This document shows positions 7,627 through 17,374 of a stretch of 64,000 bases of DNA, piece by piece (the stretch's first letter is position 1; the number at the start of each line of letters is the position of its first letter). Source of the DNA: Mesorhizobium tianshanense (lineage in GTDB: Bacteria > Pseudomonadota > Alphaproteobacteria > Rhizobiales > Rhizobiaceae); the NCBI RefSeq assembly GCF_007830515.1, contig NZ_VLKT01000009.1, positions 62,001 to 126,000 of the forward strand, given 5' to 3'. The notes below the pieces were generated by a model. That model saw only the letters and a program-made list of their open reading frames with translations, was not told where the DNA came from and made no database searches. The position numbers and the translations under genes are program-made.

Positions 7627-9981
7627 ATGACATATCGGAAGCTAATCTTGAGCATATGGCCCTTCAGCAATCTCGTCCGGCGTACCGATCGCTCGGTCAT
7701 CGCTTTCATAGCGATTGCGTTGGCAGTAATTGTCCTCTTGTCTTGTCCAATTCCGGCCTCGGCGGCAGGAAGGCTGGCGGAACTCCTGCAAAAGGCGCAG
7801 CCGTCTGAGCTAGTCCAAGGCGCCGACCGCTTCGGACAACCGCAGGGTGACCCGCCCATCACCCCCGTTTATCGGGGCGACGAACTGGCGGGATATGTCT
7901 ATCTGAATACCGACTTCACCAGCTCGGTTGGGTATTCGGGAAAGCCGATCCACATCCTGGTCGGCATCGACCCCACCGGAATAATCCGCGGCTTCAAACT
8001 GGTCGGGCATTCCGAACCGATCGTTCTCATCGGCATCCCTGAAGAAAGGGTTGTCGGCGCCCTCAATTCTTTAATCGGCAAGGATCTCGCACGCGTGGCT
8101 GCGGGGGCTGAGAGGCACCCGCAGGTCGACATCGTCGGCGGCGCGACCGTGACAGTGCTCGTCATGGGCGACAGCATCGTGCGGTCGGCAGTCAAACTGA
8201 TCCGAAGCGGCCGCCTTGGGGGCGGCGACGGCGCAGGGGCCGGTATCTCGCCGCCGTCCGTGGCGACACGCGCGCTTGACCTGTCGAGGCAGGAGGTTCG
8301 CGGCTGGCAGAGCCTGGTCGGCGACGGGTCGATCCGGAGCTTGCGGCTGACAGTAGGTGAGGTGACGCAGGCATTCCAGCAGGCGGGCCAGACGGAGGCG
8401 GCGAACCGCCCCGAGAGCCGGAAACCCGAAGACCTCTTCATCGAGCTCTACGTTGCTCCCGTTAGCGCCCCCACGATCGGGGTGAGCCTGCTGGGCGAGC
8501 GCGGTTACGAGCGCCTGCGACAGAAGCTGAAAGACGGACAGCAGGCGATCATCGTGGCGGGCGATGGGGCTTACTCCTTCAAGGGCTCCGGCTATGTCCG
8601 CGGCGGCATTTTCGACCGCATCGAGCTTCTGCAGGATGGCGGGGGCGTCCGCTTCCGGGACCGGAATCACACGCGCATCGGCGATCTCGCCGCGGAGGGC
8701 GCGCCGAGGCTTCGCGAGATTGCTCTTTTCACCGTCCCGGAGGACTTCAGTTTCAACGTGACGGAGCCTTGGGAGCTGCAGCTCCTCGTCCAGCGGAGCT
8801 TCGGTGCACGCGACAAGGCATCTCTTCCGTTCAACGTGGGTTACTCCCTTCCCGAGCAATATGTCGTGGTGAATCAGGCGGCGGCGCCGCCGGCTCAGGA
8901 ACCAGCCGCGGCTGGAGCCACACCGCCTGCGGCAGCCGATGCCAACCTTGGGGCAGGAAGTCCCGGCGAGCCAGAGGCCGAGGAAGACGAGCTGTGGATG
9001 CGCATTTGGCAGATGAACACCGTGTCGATCAGCATCACGGTGGCTGCCCTTTTGGCGCTCACGGCCATCTTCTTCTTCCAGGACTGGCTGGTGCGGCGTC
9101 CGCGGCTCTACACCTGGGTGCGCCGTGGTTATCTGCTCTTCACGCTGGTCTGGCTCGGCTGGTACGCCAACGCGCAGCTTTCCGTCGTCAACGTTCTGAC
9201 CTTCACAAACTCCCTGATAACCAGCTTCAACTGGGAGTTCTTCCTCTCAGCGCCACTCATCTTCATCCTGTGGGCGGCGGTGGCGGCAGGGCTCCTCTTC
9301 TGGGGACGCGGTCCGTTCTGCGGCTGGCTCTGTCCATTCGGCGCTCTTCAGGAACTGACCAACAACCTGGCCCAATGGCTGAAGGTGCCCCAGATCAAGG
9401 TGCCGTTCGGCCTTAACGAACGGCTATGGCCGATCAAGTACATCCTCTTCCTGGGGCTGTTCGGCCTGTCGTTCTACTCGCTCGCACTGGCGGAAGTTTT
9501 CGCCGAAGTCGAGCCCTTCAAGACTGCCATCGTCCTCAAGTTCGCCCGCGAGTGGCCGTTCGTCATTTTCGCTCTGACGCTGTTGGCGGCAGGGCTGTTC
9601 ATCGAACGCTTCTACTGCCGCTATCTATGTCCCCTGGGCGCCGCGCTCGCCATTCCTGGCCGCATCCGGATGTTCGAATGGCTGAAGCGGTGGCCCGAAT
9701 GCGGTTCTCCCTGCCAGCGCTGCGCCAAGGAATGTCCGGTTCAGGCGATCCATCCGGAGGGTCAGATCAACGTCAATGAATGCATCTACTGCATGCATTG
9801 CCAAGAACTCTACCATGACGATCACCGCTGCCCACACATGATCCAGGTGCGTCTCAAGCGCGAAAAATTCCAGGCCCTGTCTTCTCCCGCCACCAGCGGG
9901 AAGGGACCCGCCAAGCCCGTCATTTCCCACAAGGGAATCCCTGTCGAACGACCGGAAACGGTTGCCGGTCCATCGACTTAA
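7627..9981 (+). CDS. nosR: NosR, membrane flavo-iron-sulfur electron donor for N2O reduction
   Basis: NosR passes electrons from the membrane pool to NosZ and is needed for nos expression. The 784-aa product has a membrane segment at about residues 23-42 and a periplasmic FMN-binding domain with GGATVT at 171-176 (covalent flavin attachment at the threonine). A central membrane region of several helices contains the cytoplasmic CGWLCPFGALQE and CRYLCPLGAALA motifs, and the C-terminus has two [4Fe-4S] motifs (CGSPCQRCAKECP and CIYCMHCQELYHDDHRCP). The length is usual for NosR (about 700-800 aa). It is the first gene of nosRZDFYLX, with a candidate NnrR box upstream. Confidence 0.97.
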   Translation: MTYRKLILSIWPFSNLVRRTDRSVIAFIAIALAVIVLLSCPIPASAAGRLAELLQKAQPSELVQGADRFGQPQGDPPITPVYRGDELAGYVYLNTDFTSSVGYSGKPIHILVGIDPTGIIRGFKLVGHSEPIVLIGIPEERVVGALNSLIGKDLARVAAGAERHPQVDIVGGATVTVLVMGDSIVRSAVKLIRSGRLGGGDGAGAGISPPSVATRALDLSRQEVRGWQSLVGDGSIRSLRLTVGEVTQAFQQAGQTEAANRPESRKPEDLFIELYVAPVSAPTIGVSLLGERGYERLRQKLKDGQQAIIVAGDGAYSFKGSGYVRGGIFDRIELLQDGGGVRFRDRNHTRIGDLAAEGAPRLREIALFTVPEDFSFNVTEPWELQLLVQRSFGARDKASLPFNVGYSLPEQYVVVNQAAAPPAQEPAAAGATPPAAADANLGAGSPGEPEAEEDELWMRIWQMNTVSISITVAALLALTAIFFFQDWLVRRPRLYTWVRRGYLLFTLVWLGWYANAQLSVVNVLTFTNSLITSFNWEFFLSAPLIFILWAAVAAGLLFWGRGPFCGWLCPFGALQELTNNLAQWLKVPQIKVPFGLNERLWPIKYILFLGLFGLSFYSLALAEVFAEVEPFKTAIVLKFAREWPFVIFALTLLAAGLFIERFYCRYLCPLGAALAIPGRIRMFEWLKRWPECGSPCQRCAKECPVQAIHPEGQINVNECIYCMHCQELYHDDHRCPHMIQVRLKREKFQALSSPATSGKGPAKPVISHKGIPVERPETVAGPST

Positions 9982-10005
9982 CAAGCCCAGCACCAGGAGA
10001 GCTGA

Positions 10006-11931
10006 ATGTCACAGGAAGAAACAAGAAAAGGTCTGAGCAGACGCCAGTTGCTCGGCACAACCGCTTTCGCAGCAGCCGCCGGAGCGACCGGTACGGGCGG
10101 CGCGTTGGCTCTGGCGGGAGGCGCGCTATCCCCGGCTGCGGCACAAACCGCGCCGGCCGCCGGCGGCCGCTACGAAGTGAGGCCTGGGGAGCTTGACGAA
10201 TATTACGTCTTCTTCTCGAGCGGACAGTCGGGCGAAATCCGGGTGGTGGGCGCGCCGTCCATGCGCGAAATGATGCGCATTCCGGTGTTCAATCGCTGTA
10301 GTGCCACCGGCTGGGGCCTGACCAATGAGAGCCGCAAAGTGCTGACCGAGGGTCTGCTGCCGGAGACGGTGGAGTTCCTGAAGGACAAGGGCGGGGTCTA
10401 TCACAACGGCGATCTGCACCATCCGCATCCGTCCTTCACCGATGGGACCTATGACGGCCGCTATCTCTACGCCAACGACAAGGCCAACACCCGCGTCTGC
10501 CGCATCCGTCTCGACGTGATGAAATGCGACAAGATCATCCAGTTGCCGAACCAGCACACGGTTCACGGTTTGCGTGTCCAAAAATATCCGAAGACGGGAT
10601 ACGTATTCTGCAACGGCGAGGACCGCGTGCCGCTGCAGAACGACGGCACCACCATGAACGACAAGAGCACCTACCGCGCCATCTTCACAGCGGTCGACGG
10701 CGAGACCATGAAGGTGGCCTGGCAAATCATGGTCGACGGCAATCTCGACAACGTCGACGCCGACTACCAGGGCAAGTATTGCTTCGCCACCTGCTACAAT
10801 TCCGAAGAGGGCGTGAACCTTGCCGAGATGATGGCGAACGAGCAGGACTGGGTCGTCATCTTCAACCTCAAGCGCATCGAAGACGCGGTTGCGAAGGGCG
10901 ATTTCGAGGAAATCAACGGTGTTCCGGTGCTGGACGGCCGCAAAGGATCCCCGCTCACGCGCTACGTTCCCGTTCCCAACAGTCCACACGGCATCAACAC
11001 CGCACCCGACGGCATCCATGTGGTGGCGAACGGCAAGCTGTCACCGACGGTGACGGTGTTCGACGTGCGAAAGTTCGACGATCTTTTCGACGACAAGATC
11101 CAGCCGCGTGACACCGTTGTCGCCGAGCCGGAACTGGGCCTCGGGCCGTTGCATACCGCCTATGACGGAAAGGGCAACGCCTTCACGACGCTGTTCATCG
11201 ACAGCCAGATCTGCAAGTGGAACATAGAAGACGCCAAGCGGGCGTTCGCCGGCGAGCAGGTCGATCCGATCCGCCAAAAGCTGGACGTGCACTACCAGCC
11301 GGGGCATAACCACACCTCCATGGGCCAGACCAAAGAGGCTGACGGCAAATGGCTGATCTCGCTTAACAAGTTCTCCAAGGACCGCTATCTCAACGTCGGC
11401 CCTCTCAAGCCGGAGAACGATCAGCTCATCGACATCTCGGGCGACGAGATGGTATTGGTGCACGACAATCCGACTTTCGCCGAGCCGCACGACGCCACGC
11501 TCGTGCACCGCTCCAAGATCGATCCAGTGCATGTCTGGAACCGCGACGATCCGTTCTTCGCCGATGCGGTGAAACAGGCGGCGGCCGATGGCATCGATCT
11601 CATGTCGGACTCGGAGGTCATTCGAGACGGCAACAAGGTCCGCGTCTACATGACCTCGGTGGCTCCGGCGTTCGGTCTTGAGGAGTTCACCGTCAAGCAG
11701 GGCGATGAGGTGACGGTCTATGTCACAAATATCGACGAGGTGGAGGATTTGACCCACGGGTTCAGCATCATCAACTACGGCATCAACATGGAAGTGGCGC
11801 CGCAGGCCACCGCTTCGGTGACTTTCAACGCGAGCAAGCCCGGCGTTTACTGGTACTACTGCTCATGGTTCTGCCATGCGATGCACATGGAGATGAAGGG
11901 CCGCATGTTCGTCGAGCCGCAAGGCGTGTGA
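10006..11931 (+). CDS. nosZ: nitrous-oxide reductase, clade I (Tat-exported)
   Basis: This periplasmic copper enzyme reduces N2O to N2 as the last step of denitrification. The 641-aa protein starts with a twin-arginine signal ([12 protein letters not shown]), which marks a clade I NosZ. Histidine motifs for the tetranuclear CuZ site are present in the propeller: [42 protein letters not shown] and [11 protein letters not shown]. The C-terminal cupredoxin domain carries the CuA site [12 protein letters not shown]. The Shine-Dalgarno AGGAGAG precedes the ATG by a few bases. It lies 24 bp after nosR. All key ligands are present, so it should be functional. Confidence 0.98.
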   Translation: MSQEETRKGLSRRQLLGTTAFAAAAGATGTGGALALAGGALSPAAAQTAPAAGGRYEVRPGELDEYYVFFSSGQSGEIRVVGAPSMREMMRIPVFNRCSATGWGLTNESRKVLTEGLLPETVEFLKDKGGVYHNGDLHHPHPSFTDGTYDGRYLYANDKANTRVCRIRLDVMKCDKIIQLPNQHTVHGLRVQKYPKTGYVFCNGEDRVPLQNDGTTMNDKSTYRAIFTAVDGETMKVAWQIMVDGNLDNVDADYQGKYCFATCYNSEEGVNLAEMMANEQDWVVIFNLKRIEDAVAKGDFEEINGVPVLDGRKGSPLTRYVPVPNSPHGINTAPDGIHVVANGKLSPTVTVFDVRKFDDLFDDKIQPRDTVVAEPELGLGPLHTAYDGKGNAFTTLFIDSQICKWNIEDAKRAFAGEQVDPIRQKLDVHYQPGHNHTSMGQTKEADGKWLISLNKFSKDRYLNVGPLKPENDQLIDISGDEMVLVHDNPTFAEPHDATLVHRSKIDPVHVWNRDDPFFADAVKQAAADGIDLMSDSEVIRDGNKVRVYMTSVAPAFGLEEFTVKQGDEVTVYVTNIDEVEDLTHGFSIINYGINMEVAPQATASVTFNASKPGVYWYYCSWFCHAMHMEMKGRMFVEPQGV

Positions 11932-11935
11932 GCCG

Positions 11936-13309
11936 ATGGCTCGACTGGGCATAATTGCATTGGGGATGGCGGCGTTTCTCGCCGCCCTCCCCGGTTCGCC
12001 CGCGTGGGCCGAGCTTATCCTGCAGGCTCCCGGCGCAGGGAGCCTGCAGGCCGTGATAGATGCCGCCTCACCCGGCGACGTCATCCGGCTGCAGGCGGGC
12101 AAGCATGAGGGCCCTGTCACTATCGGCAAGACGCTGACGCTGGAAGGCCAAAGCGGAGCCGTGGTCGCAGGCGGCGGGAGCGGCAGCGTCATCACCGTCA
12201 CGGCGCCGCGGTCGATCGTCCGCGGACTGGAGATCAGGGGATCGGGACGGAACCTCTCCGAAATGGACTCCGGCGTCTTCGTTGCGAAGTCGGCGATTGG
12301 AACGCGCGTCGAGGACAACACGATCCTGGACAATCTCGTCGGCATCTACCTCCACGGCGCCGAGGATTCGCTGGCGAAGGGCAACAGGATCGTCGGCATG
12401 CGGCAGGGCCGGACCAGCGAGGCCGGAGACGGCATATCGCTCTGGAACGCTCCGGGCGCCCAGGTGATCGAGAACGACATCAGCTTCGGCAGGGACGGTA
12501 TTTTCACCAAGACGAGCAAACGCAACGTCTTCAGAGGGAATACGCTGCGCAGCCTGCGCTTCGCGATTCATTACATGTACACCAATGACAGCGAGGTCAG
12601 CGGCAACGTTTCGGTCGGCAACAATGTCGGCTACGCCATCATGTATTCGAAGAACCTGCACGTCGAAGACAACATTTCGGACGGCGACCGCGACCACGGC
12701 CTGATGCTTAACTATGCGAACGGTTCCGTGATCACGGGCAATACGGTACGAGGACGGCTTCAGCCGGTCGAAAGGTGGACAGCCGCTGGCCGCGTGAGCG
12801 GCGCGCACGCCGTGCCGAACACGAAACCTGCCGACGCCGCGCCGAATGACCGCGGGATGCGTCTCGGTCCCGAAAAATGCGTGTTCATCTACAACGCCAA
12901 CAAGAACGAATTCCGCAACAACCTGTTCGAGGGATGCTCAATCGGAATCCACTTCACGGCGGGTTCGGAAGGAAACGCTATGTCGGGCAACGCCTTCGTC
13001 AGGAACCGCAACCAGGTGAAGTATGTCGGAACCCGCCATCTCGACTGGTCGGAACAAGGCCGGGGCAATTATTGGAGCGACAATCCGGCTTTCGATCTCG
13101 ACGGCGACGGCATTAGTGACAATCCTTACCGGCCGAACGATCTGGTCGACCGGGTCCTGTGGATCTCTCCGCAGGCGAAGGTCCTCATGAACAGTCCCGC
13201 GGTGCAGGTGATCCGCTGGGCGCAGACACAGTTTCCGGCGCTCCTGCCCGGCGGCGTGGTCGACAGCCACCCGCTGATGGCGCCGCCTTGGAGGAGCAGC
13301 CATGACTGA
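11936..13309 (+). CDS. nosD: NosD, periplasmic copper-site assembly protein
   Basis: NosD works with the NosFY ABC transporter to mature the CuZ centre of NosZ. The 457-aa protein has a signal peptide (ending near SPAWA) and a right-handed beta-helix made of CASH-type repeats, seen as recurring turns such as VIENDISFGRDGIF, NVFRGNTLRSLRFAIHYM and NSEVSG/ITGNTV-like units. The C-terminus has the family-typical NYWSDNPAFDLDGDGISD. It starts 4 bp after the nosZ stop and overlaps nosF by 8 bp, so it is tightly coupled in the operon. Confidence 0.96.
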   Translation: MARLGIIALGMAAFLAALPGSPAWAELILQAPGAGSLQAVIDAASPGDVIRLQAGKHEGPVTIGKTLTLEGQSGAVVAGGGSGSVITVTAPRSIVRGLEIRGSGRNLSEMDSGVFVAKSAIGTRVEDNTILDNLVGIYLHGAEDSLAKGNRIVGMRQGRTSEAGDGISLWNAPGAQVIENDISFGRDGIFTKTSKRNVFRGNTLRSLRFAIHYMYTNDSEVSGNVSVGNNVGYAIMYSKNLHVEDNISDGDRDHGLMLNYANGSVITGNTVRGRLQPVERWTAAGRVSGAHAVPNTKPADAAPNDRGMRLGPEKCVFIYNANKNEFRNNLFEGCSIGIHFTAGSEGNAMSGNAFVRNRNQVKYVGTRHLDWSEQGRGNYWSDNPAFDLDGDGISDNPYRPNDLVDRVLWISPQAKVLMNSPAVQVIRWAQTQFPALLPGGVVDSHPLMAPPWRSSHD

Positions 13310-14222
13310 CACCGTGGACGTGACGGGCGTGACCAAGTCCTACGGCAAGGTCCCTGCCGTAACCGACGTCACGTGCAGTCTCAAGGAGGGCGAGACAATC
13401 GCTCTGGTCGGCCATAACGGCGCCGGCAAGACAACGCTCATCAAGCTGATGCTCGGCCTCATCCGTCCGGACTCGGGAACGGTCCGGGTCCTTGGCGAAG
13501 ACCCGGCGGCGGGCCAGTTCGCCGCACGCCGGAGGCTCGGCTACCTGCCGGAGAACGTCTCCTTCAATATGGCGCTGACCGGGCGCGAGACGCTGAGCTT
13601 TTACGCGCGCCTGAAACGCGTTCCGCTTGACACTGTTGGAGCCCTGCTCGAGCGGGTCGGCCTGGCAGGTGCGGACGACCGTCGCGTCGGCACCTACTCG
13701 AAGGGTATGCGCCAGCGACTCGGCCTTGCACAGGCGCTGCTCGGTCGCCCGAGGGTGTTGCTCCTCGACGAGCCGACGACGGGACTGGATCCGGCACTGC
13801 GGCGCAGCTTCTACGAGATCGTCGCCGAATTGCGGGCGGACGGTGCGACCGTCCTGTTGTCCTCGCACGCGCTGACGGAACTCGAAGGCAAGGCGGATCG
13901 CGTGGTGATCGTCAACCGCGGAGCCAAGATCGCGGACGGCACGATCGAGGAACTTCGACAAATCGCAAAGCTGCCAACGCGCATCCGCGTCAGGCTCGCG
14001 GACTGTGAAGCAGGCACGGTGGACGACTGGATAGGCCGGACGGGCGCATGGAAACGCGTCAACGGCCATGTGCTGGAGATCGACGCGGAACCAAGTGAGA
14101 AGATCTCGCTGCTCAGAAGCGCTGCCTCTAGCGACGCGCCGGTGGTCGACCTCGACGTTGCCCCTCCAACCCTTGACGAGCTCTACGCCCACTTCCTTGG
14201 CGCTGAGGAGGCACCTCAATGA
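13302..14222 (+). CDS. nosF: NosF, ABC transporter ATPase for NosZ maturation
   Basis: The cytoplasmic ATPase of the NosFY transporter. The 306-aa protein shows a Walker A motif (GHNGAGKTT, about residues 38-46), the signature YSKGMRQRLGLAQALL, Walker B (RVLLLDEPTTGLDP) and the switch histidine (LLSSHAL). The roughly 90-residue C-terminal extension after the ABC domain is usual in NosF. It overlaps nosD upstream and nosY downstream by a few bases. Confidence 0.97.
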   Translation: MTDTVDVTGVTKSYGKVPAVTDVTCSLKEGETIALVGHNGAGKTTLIKLMLGLIRPDSGTVRVLGEDPAAGQFAARRRLGYLPENVSFNMALTGRETLSFYARLKRVPLDTVGALLERVGLAGADDRRVGTYSKGMRQRLGLAQALLGRPRVLLLDEPTTGLDPALRRSFYEIVAELRADGATVLLSSHALTELEGKADRVVIVNRGAKIADGTIEELRQIAKLPTRIRVRLADCEAGTVDDWIGRTGAWKRVNGHVLEIDAEPSEKISLLRSAASSDAPVVDLDVAPPTLDELYAHFLGAEEAPQ

Positions 14223-15046
14223 TGAATATCCTTATCGTTGCCCGCAAGGAAATCCAGGAGGGCTTGCGCAATCGCTGGGTCCTTGCCACGACACTGCTGC
14301 TTGCGGCGCTAGCCCTGACACTGACATTCCTGGGGAGCGCTCCAACGGGCAACGTCGGCGCCGGCGCGCTCGACGTGGTCATCGTCAGCCTGTCCAGCCT
14401 CACCATCTTCCTCGTCCCGCTGATCGCGCTCCTGATCTCGCATGACGCAATCGTCGGGGAAATGGAACGCGGCACGATGCTCTTGCTCCTCAGCTATCCC
14501 ATCGGGCGCTGGCAGGTGATCATGGGCAAGTTCATCGGGCACCTAGCCATCCTGTCCTTCGCCACGCTGCTCGGTTACGGTGCGGCCGCGGCTTCGATGG
14601 CTGCAACCGGGGTGCCGATCGATACGGCGAGTTGGACGGCATTCGCATCGATGATACTTTCCTCGATCCTGCTGGGGGCGGTGTTCATCGCCATCGGATA
14701 CCTCGTCAGTGCGCTCGTCGCCGAGCGCGGAACAGCGGGTGGGATCGCCATCGGGGTCTGGCTGGTCTGCGTCCTCATCTACGACATGGCGCTGCTTGGG
14801 GTGCTGGTCATCGACCAGGGCCGGACGATCGGCGGCGGGCTGCTGAGCGCGCTACTACTGGCTAATCCGACCGACGCCTACCGTTTGCTGAATCTGGGGT
14901 CGGAGAGCGTCGGAGCCCTGTCCGGCATGGGCGGCGTAGCCGACAATGCGGCGCTCGGGCCATCTGCTTTGATCGCGGCGCTGCTCGCCTGGACGCTTGC
15001 GCCGCTGGCGGCTGCCGCGATGGTGTTTGCCAGGAGAGAACTTTGA
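14219..15046 (+). CDS. nosY: NosY, ABC transporter permease for NosZ maturation
   Basis: A 275-aa integral membrane protein with about six hydrophobic segments and the conserved N-terminal cytoplasmic stretch ILIVARKEIQEGLRNRWV. The segment SHDAIVGEMERGTMLLLLSY is typical of ABC-2 permeases of the NosY family. It pairs with NosF to feed NosD, probably with a sulfur or copper-binding species. It starts with ATGATG across the nosF stop; its own stop overlaps the TTG start of nosL. Confidence 0.96.
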   Translation: MMNILIVARKEIQEGLRNRWVLATTLLLAALALTLTFLGSAPTGNVGAGALDVVIVSLSSLTIFLVPLIALLISHDAIVGEMERGTMLLLLSYPIGRWQVIMGKFIGHLAILSFATLLGYGAAAASMAATGVPIDTASWTAFASMILSSILLGAVFIAIGYLVSALVAERGTAGGIAIGVWLVCVLIYDMALLGVLVIDQGRTIGGGLLSALLLANPTDAYRLLNLGSESVGALSGMGGVADNAALGPSALIAALLAWTLAPLAAAAMVFARREL

Positions 15047-15612
15047 GACTGCTTCTTCCCGCGGCGATTGCCGCCTTCATGGTGCTTGCCGGGTGCAGCG
15101 ACAACGGCGAGATCGAAATCCCGAAACCTGTCGCCCTGACGGAGGCTGCTGTCGGCCATTACTGCGGCATGAACGTGCTCGAGCACCCCGGGCCGAAGGG
15201 GCAGGTCATGCTTGGGCAGATTCCCGAACCGATCTGGTTTTCGTCGGCTCGCGACGTGGTCGCCTTCACCATGCTGCCGGAGGAGCCGAAGAACATCTCG
15301 GCCATCTATGTCTCCGACATGGCCAAAGCTCCGAGCTGGGAGGCGCCGGGAGCGGAAAACTGGATCGAGGCCAGGCAGGCCTTCTACGTCATTGGAAGTT
15401 CGGTGCGTGGCGGCATGGGCGCGCTGGAGACGGTTCCATTCTCGACGGAAGCCGCGGCCGCCGAGTTCGCCGAGAAGAACGGCGGACAAGTTGTTAGCTT
15501 CGTCGATATCCCACGCGACTATGTGCTGGGAGCGGCCGGTTCCGCCGCGGAAGACGATGTTCCGCCGGAAACCACCGGTGCAACCCACCAGGAGCCGGAT
15601 CATGGCCCATAA
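15043..15612 (+). CDS. nosL: NosL, copper chaperone lipoprotein
   Basis: This outer-membrane-anchored Cu(I) chaperone delivers copper to NosZ. The 189-aa product has a lipoprotein signal (FMVLAGC lipobox near residue 18) and the NosL copper motif YCGMNVLEHPGPKGQ. Later conserved parts include IYVSDMA and the FYVIGSSVRGGMG segment. The start is TTG at 15043, overlapping the nosY TGA and preceded by a strong AGGAGAG. The 3' end overlaps nosX. Confidence 0.95.
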   Translation: MRLLLPAAIAAFMVLAGCSDNGEIEIPKPVALTEAAVGHYCGMNVLEHPGPKGQVMLGQIPEPIWFSSARDVVAFTMLPEEPKNISAIYVSDMAKAPSWEAPGAENWIEARQAFYVIGSSVRGGMGALETVPFSTEAAAAEFAEKNGGQVVSFVDIPRDYVLGAAGSAAEDDVPPETTGATHQEPDHGP

Positions 15613-16609
15613 GCTGAGTCGCCGCCGTTTTATCTCCATAACCGCTTCGGCCGCGGGCCTTGGTCTGCTTCCCGCGGGCGCCGCGACCAAGGGAGGAGTC
15701 CAGACGGTGACCTGGGAGGGACAGGCGCTCGGGGCCTCCGCCTCGCTGACCATCTATCATCATGACAGGGCCACAGCCGAGCTGCTGGTGAAGCAGGCTG
15801 TCGTCGAAGTGGCGCGGCTTGAACGCATCTTCAGCCTTTACCGGGCCGATTCGGCGCTTTCGGAGCTGAACAGGATGGGCGCACTTGCCACACCGCCGCC
15901 GGAACTCGTAGCTCTCCTTGAGAAAAGCCGCGTGGTCTGGGAGCTGAGCGGCGGCGCGTTCGATCCGACGGTCCAGCCCCTGTGGACGCTTCTTGCGAGC
16001 CATTTCGGCGGGACCAATCCCGACCCCGCAGGACCATCGGAGGCGCAGCTGCGCGAATTCCTGGACCTCGTGGGTTTCGGCAACGTGCTCTTCAGCGAAG
16101 ACAGGATCGCCTTCGCCCGGCGGGGCATGGCGCTCACCCTCAACGGCATCGCTCAGGGCTTCATCACAGACCGGATTGTGGACATGCTTCGTCGAGGCGG
16201 CGTCACGAAGAGCTTGGTCGACATGGGCGAAATCCGTGCCATCGGGTCCCGGCCTGATGGCGGTCCCTGGAAAGTCGGCGTCGAGCGCGCGCCGGGCGAG
16301 GCCGGGCTTTTTGCCATCCTCGAGATTGAGGACAATGCAGTCGCGACGTCCAGCCCGGATGGGTTCCGTTTCAACGATACGAGCCGTTTCAGCCACTTGA
16401 TCGATCCGCGCAGCGGGCTCGGCGCAAGCCTCTACCGGGGCGTGACCGTCCTTGCGCCGGACGCGACCACGGCAGACGCGTTTTCGACAGCCTTCAGCCT
16501 GTTGCAGCCGGATGCCGTCCGAAGGATCGTGGCTGAGTGGCCAGGACTGCGGGCGCGGTTGTTGGAGAACTCGGCTTCGGGTCAGCTTGTGGAGTTCGGG
16601 CGCGGGTAG
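15602..16609 (+). CDS. nosX: NosX, ApbE-type FAD:protein FMN transferase for NosR
   Basis: NosX attaches FMN covalently to a threonine of NosR in the periplasm. The 335-aa product starts with a Tat-like signal (LSRRRFISITASAAG) and has ApbE-family motifs: LTLNGIAQGFITDRI, SLVDMGEIRAIG, a SSPDGFRF segment and HLIDPRSG near the C-terminus. The start ATG at 15602 lies inside the nosL 3' end; a longer frame reading is open upstream but runs across nosL and is not used. It is the last gene of the nos operon. Confidence 0.95.
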   Translation: MAHKLSRRRFISITASAAGLGLLPAGAATKGGVQTVTWEGQALGASASLTIYHHDRATAELLVKQAVVEVARLERIFSLYRADSALSELNRMGALATPPPELVALLEKSRVVWELSGGAFDPTVQPLWTLLASHFGGTNPDPAGPSEAQLREFLDLVGFGNVLFSEDRIAFARRGMALTLNGIAQGFITDRIVDMLRRGGVTKSLVDMGEIRAIGSRPDGGPWKVGVERAPGEAGLFAILEIEDNAVATSSPDGFRFNDTSRFSHLIDPRSGLGASLYRGVTVLAPDATTADAFSTAFSLLQPDAVRRIVAEWPGLRARLLENSASGQLVEFGRG

Positions 16610-16757
16610 AGGCGACCGATAGCTGGCCGCGCTCCTGAAGCGCTATCTCTGCGAGGACCACCGCGGGTTGTCGCCGCCTCCCAGCAGGGGGAACCCGTGC
16701 AACTGACTTCGCCGCAGGGTCGAGTCGCAAATGCTGCTGGCTTGAAATGGCTCGTGT

Positions 16758-16771
16758 TTGCGCAACAGCAA
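16758..16771. promoter_or_regulatory. weak candidate NnrR/FNR-type box
   Basis: TTGCG-CAAC-AGCAA is close to the TTGCG-N4-CACAA type box (one or two mismatches in the right half). It lies 52 bp upstream of the DUF1858 gene start. Position and proximity to the nos cluster support a role, but the match is imperfect. Confidence 0.35.
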
Positions 16772-16822
16772 CGACGGTGGGGCCGAAGTCCGGGGAAAAT
16801 CCGCGTTTGGAAGGAACCTGGA

Positions 16823-17032
16823 ATGGCTCGCAAGCCCGCAGTTGACCCGGATATGTCTGTCGACGAAATCATGCGACGTTGGCCAACGACTATTCGCGTG
16901 ATGATCCGCCACCGCATGCTATGCGTGGGATGTCCTATCGGGGCGTTCCACACTGTCGCCGATGCCTGCCGCGAACACGAAATCTCCGAAGAGGATTTCG
17001 TGCTAGAACTTGAGGCGGCGATGGTAGGCTGA
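16823..17032 (+). CDS. DUF1858 domain protein
   Basis: A 69-aa protein with a single DUF1858 domain: MSVDEIMRRWPTTIRVMIRH, then a CVGC motif (MLCVGCPIGAF) and EHEISEEDFVLELE. Small DUF1858 proteins are frequent near denitrification and anaerobic respiration genes and resemble the domain attached to some hybrid-cluster and NnrS-linked proteins; the biochemical role is unknown. The ATG at 16823 has a good AAGGAA upstream. The frame is open another 126 nt upstream, but that part is not conserved-looking. Confidence 0.8.
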   Translation: MARKPAVDPDMSVDEIMRRWPTTIRVMIRHRMLCVGCPIGAFHTVADACREHEISEEDFVLELEAAMVG

Positions 17033-17039
17033 GTGGCTC

Positions 17040-17374
17040 AGGCTTTACTGTGGTTCTCGGCAACCAGCATCAGCCGGTGCGGATCAATAACCGTAACTTT
17101 CTTTCGCCCGCCGTTGATGTCGCGAGCAATAACCTGATGGCCTTCCTGCGAGGTCCGCATACGCGGACGTGGCCGGAGAGAACGAGGTGGAACGAACGCG
17201 CCTCCTCGCCCCGGGAGAATATCTCTGAACCTTTGACAGACCGAGAGGACCGGGCGTGTTTGTGTACGTCGTCGGTCTCCTCGCCGGACAGCCGCAGAAG
17301 GCTGGCAAACGCCCGATAACGGAGCTGTCGAGTGATGGCATCCGACGGGAATCTTTCCATCTAAAGCGAGTCAC
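17040..17374 (-). pseudogene. wrecked FNR/CRP-family (NnrR-like) regulator
   Basis: Three reverse frames must be joined to read a Crp/Fnr N-terminal sensor domain. First comes a start with VIGRLPAFCG, then in another frame LSGEETDDVHKHARSSRSVK and SFHLVLSGHVRV, then in a third EGHQVIARDINGG followed by unrelated residues and a stop. The DNA-binding C-terminal half is absent. NnrR-type regulators usually accompany nos clusters, so this is probably the relic of a local nos regulator. The frames are seen; the identity is inferred from FNR-family spacing. Confidence 0.6.
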
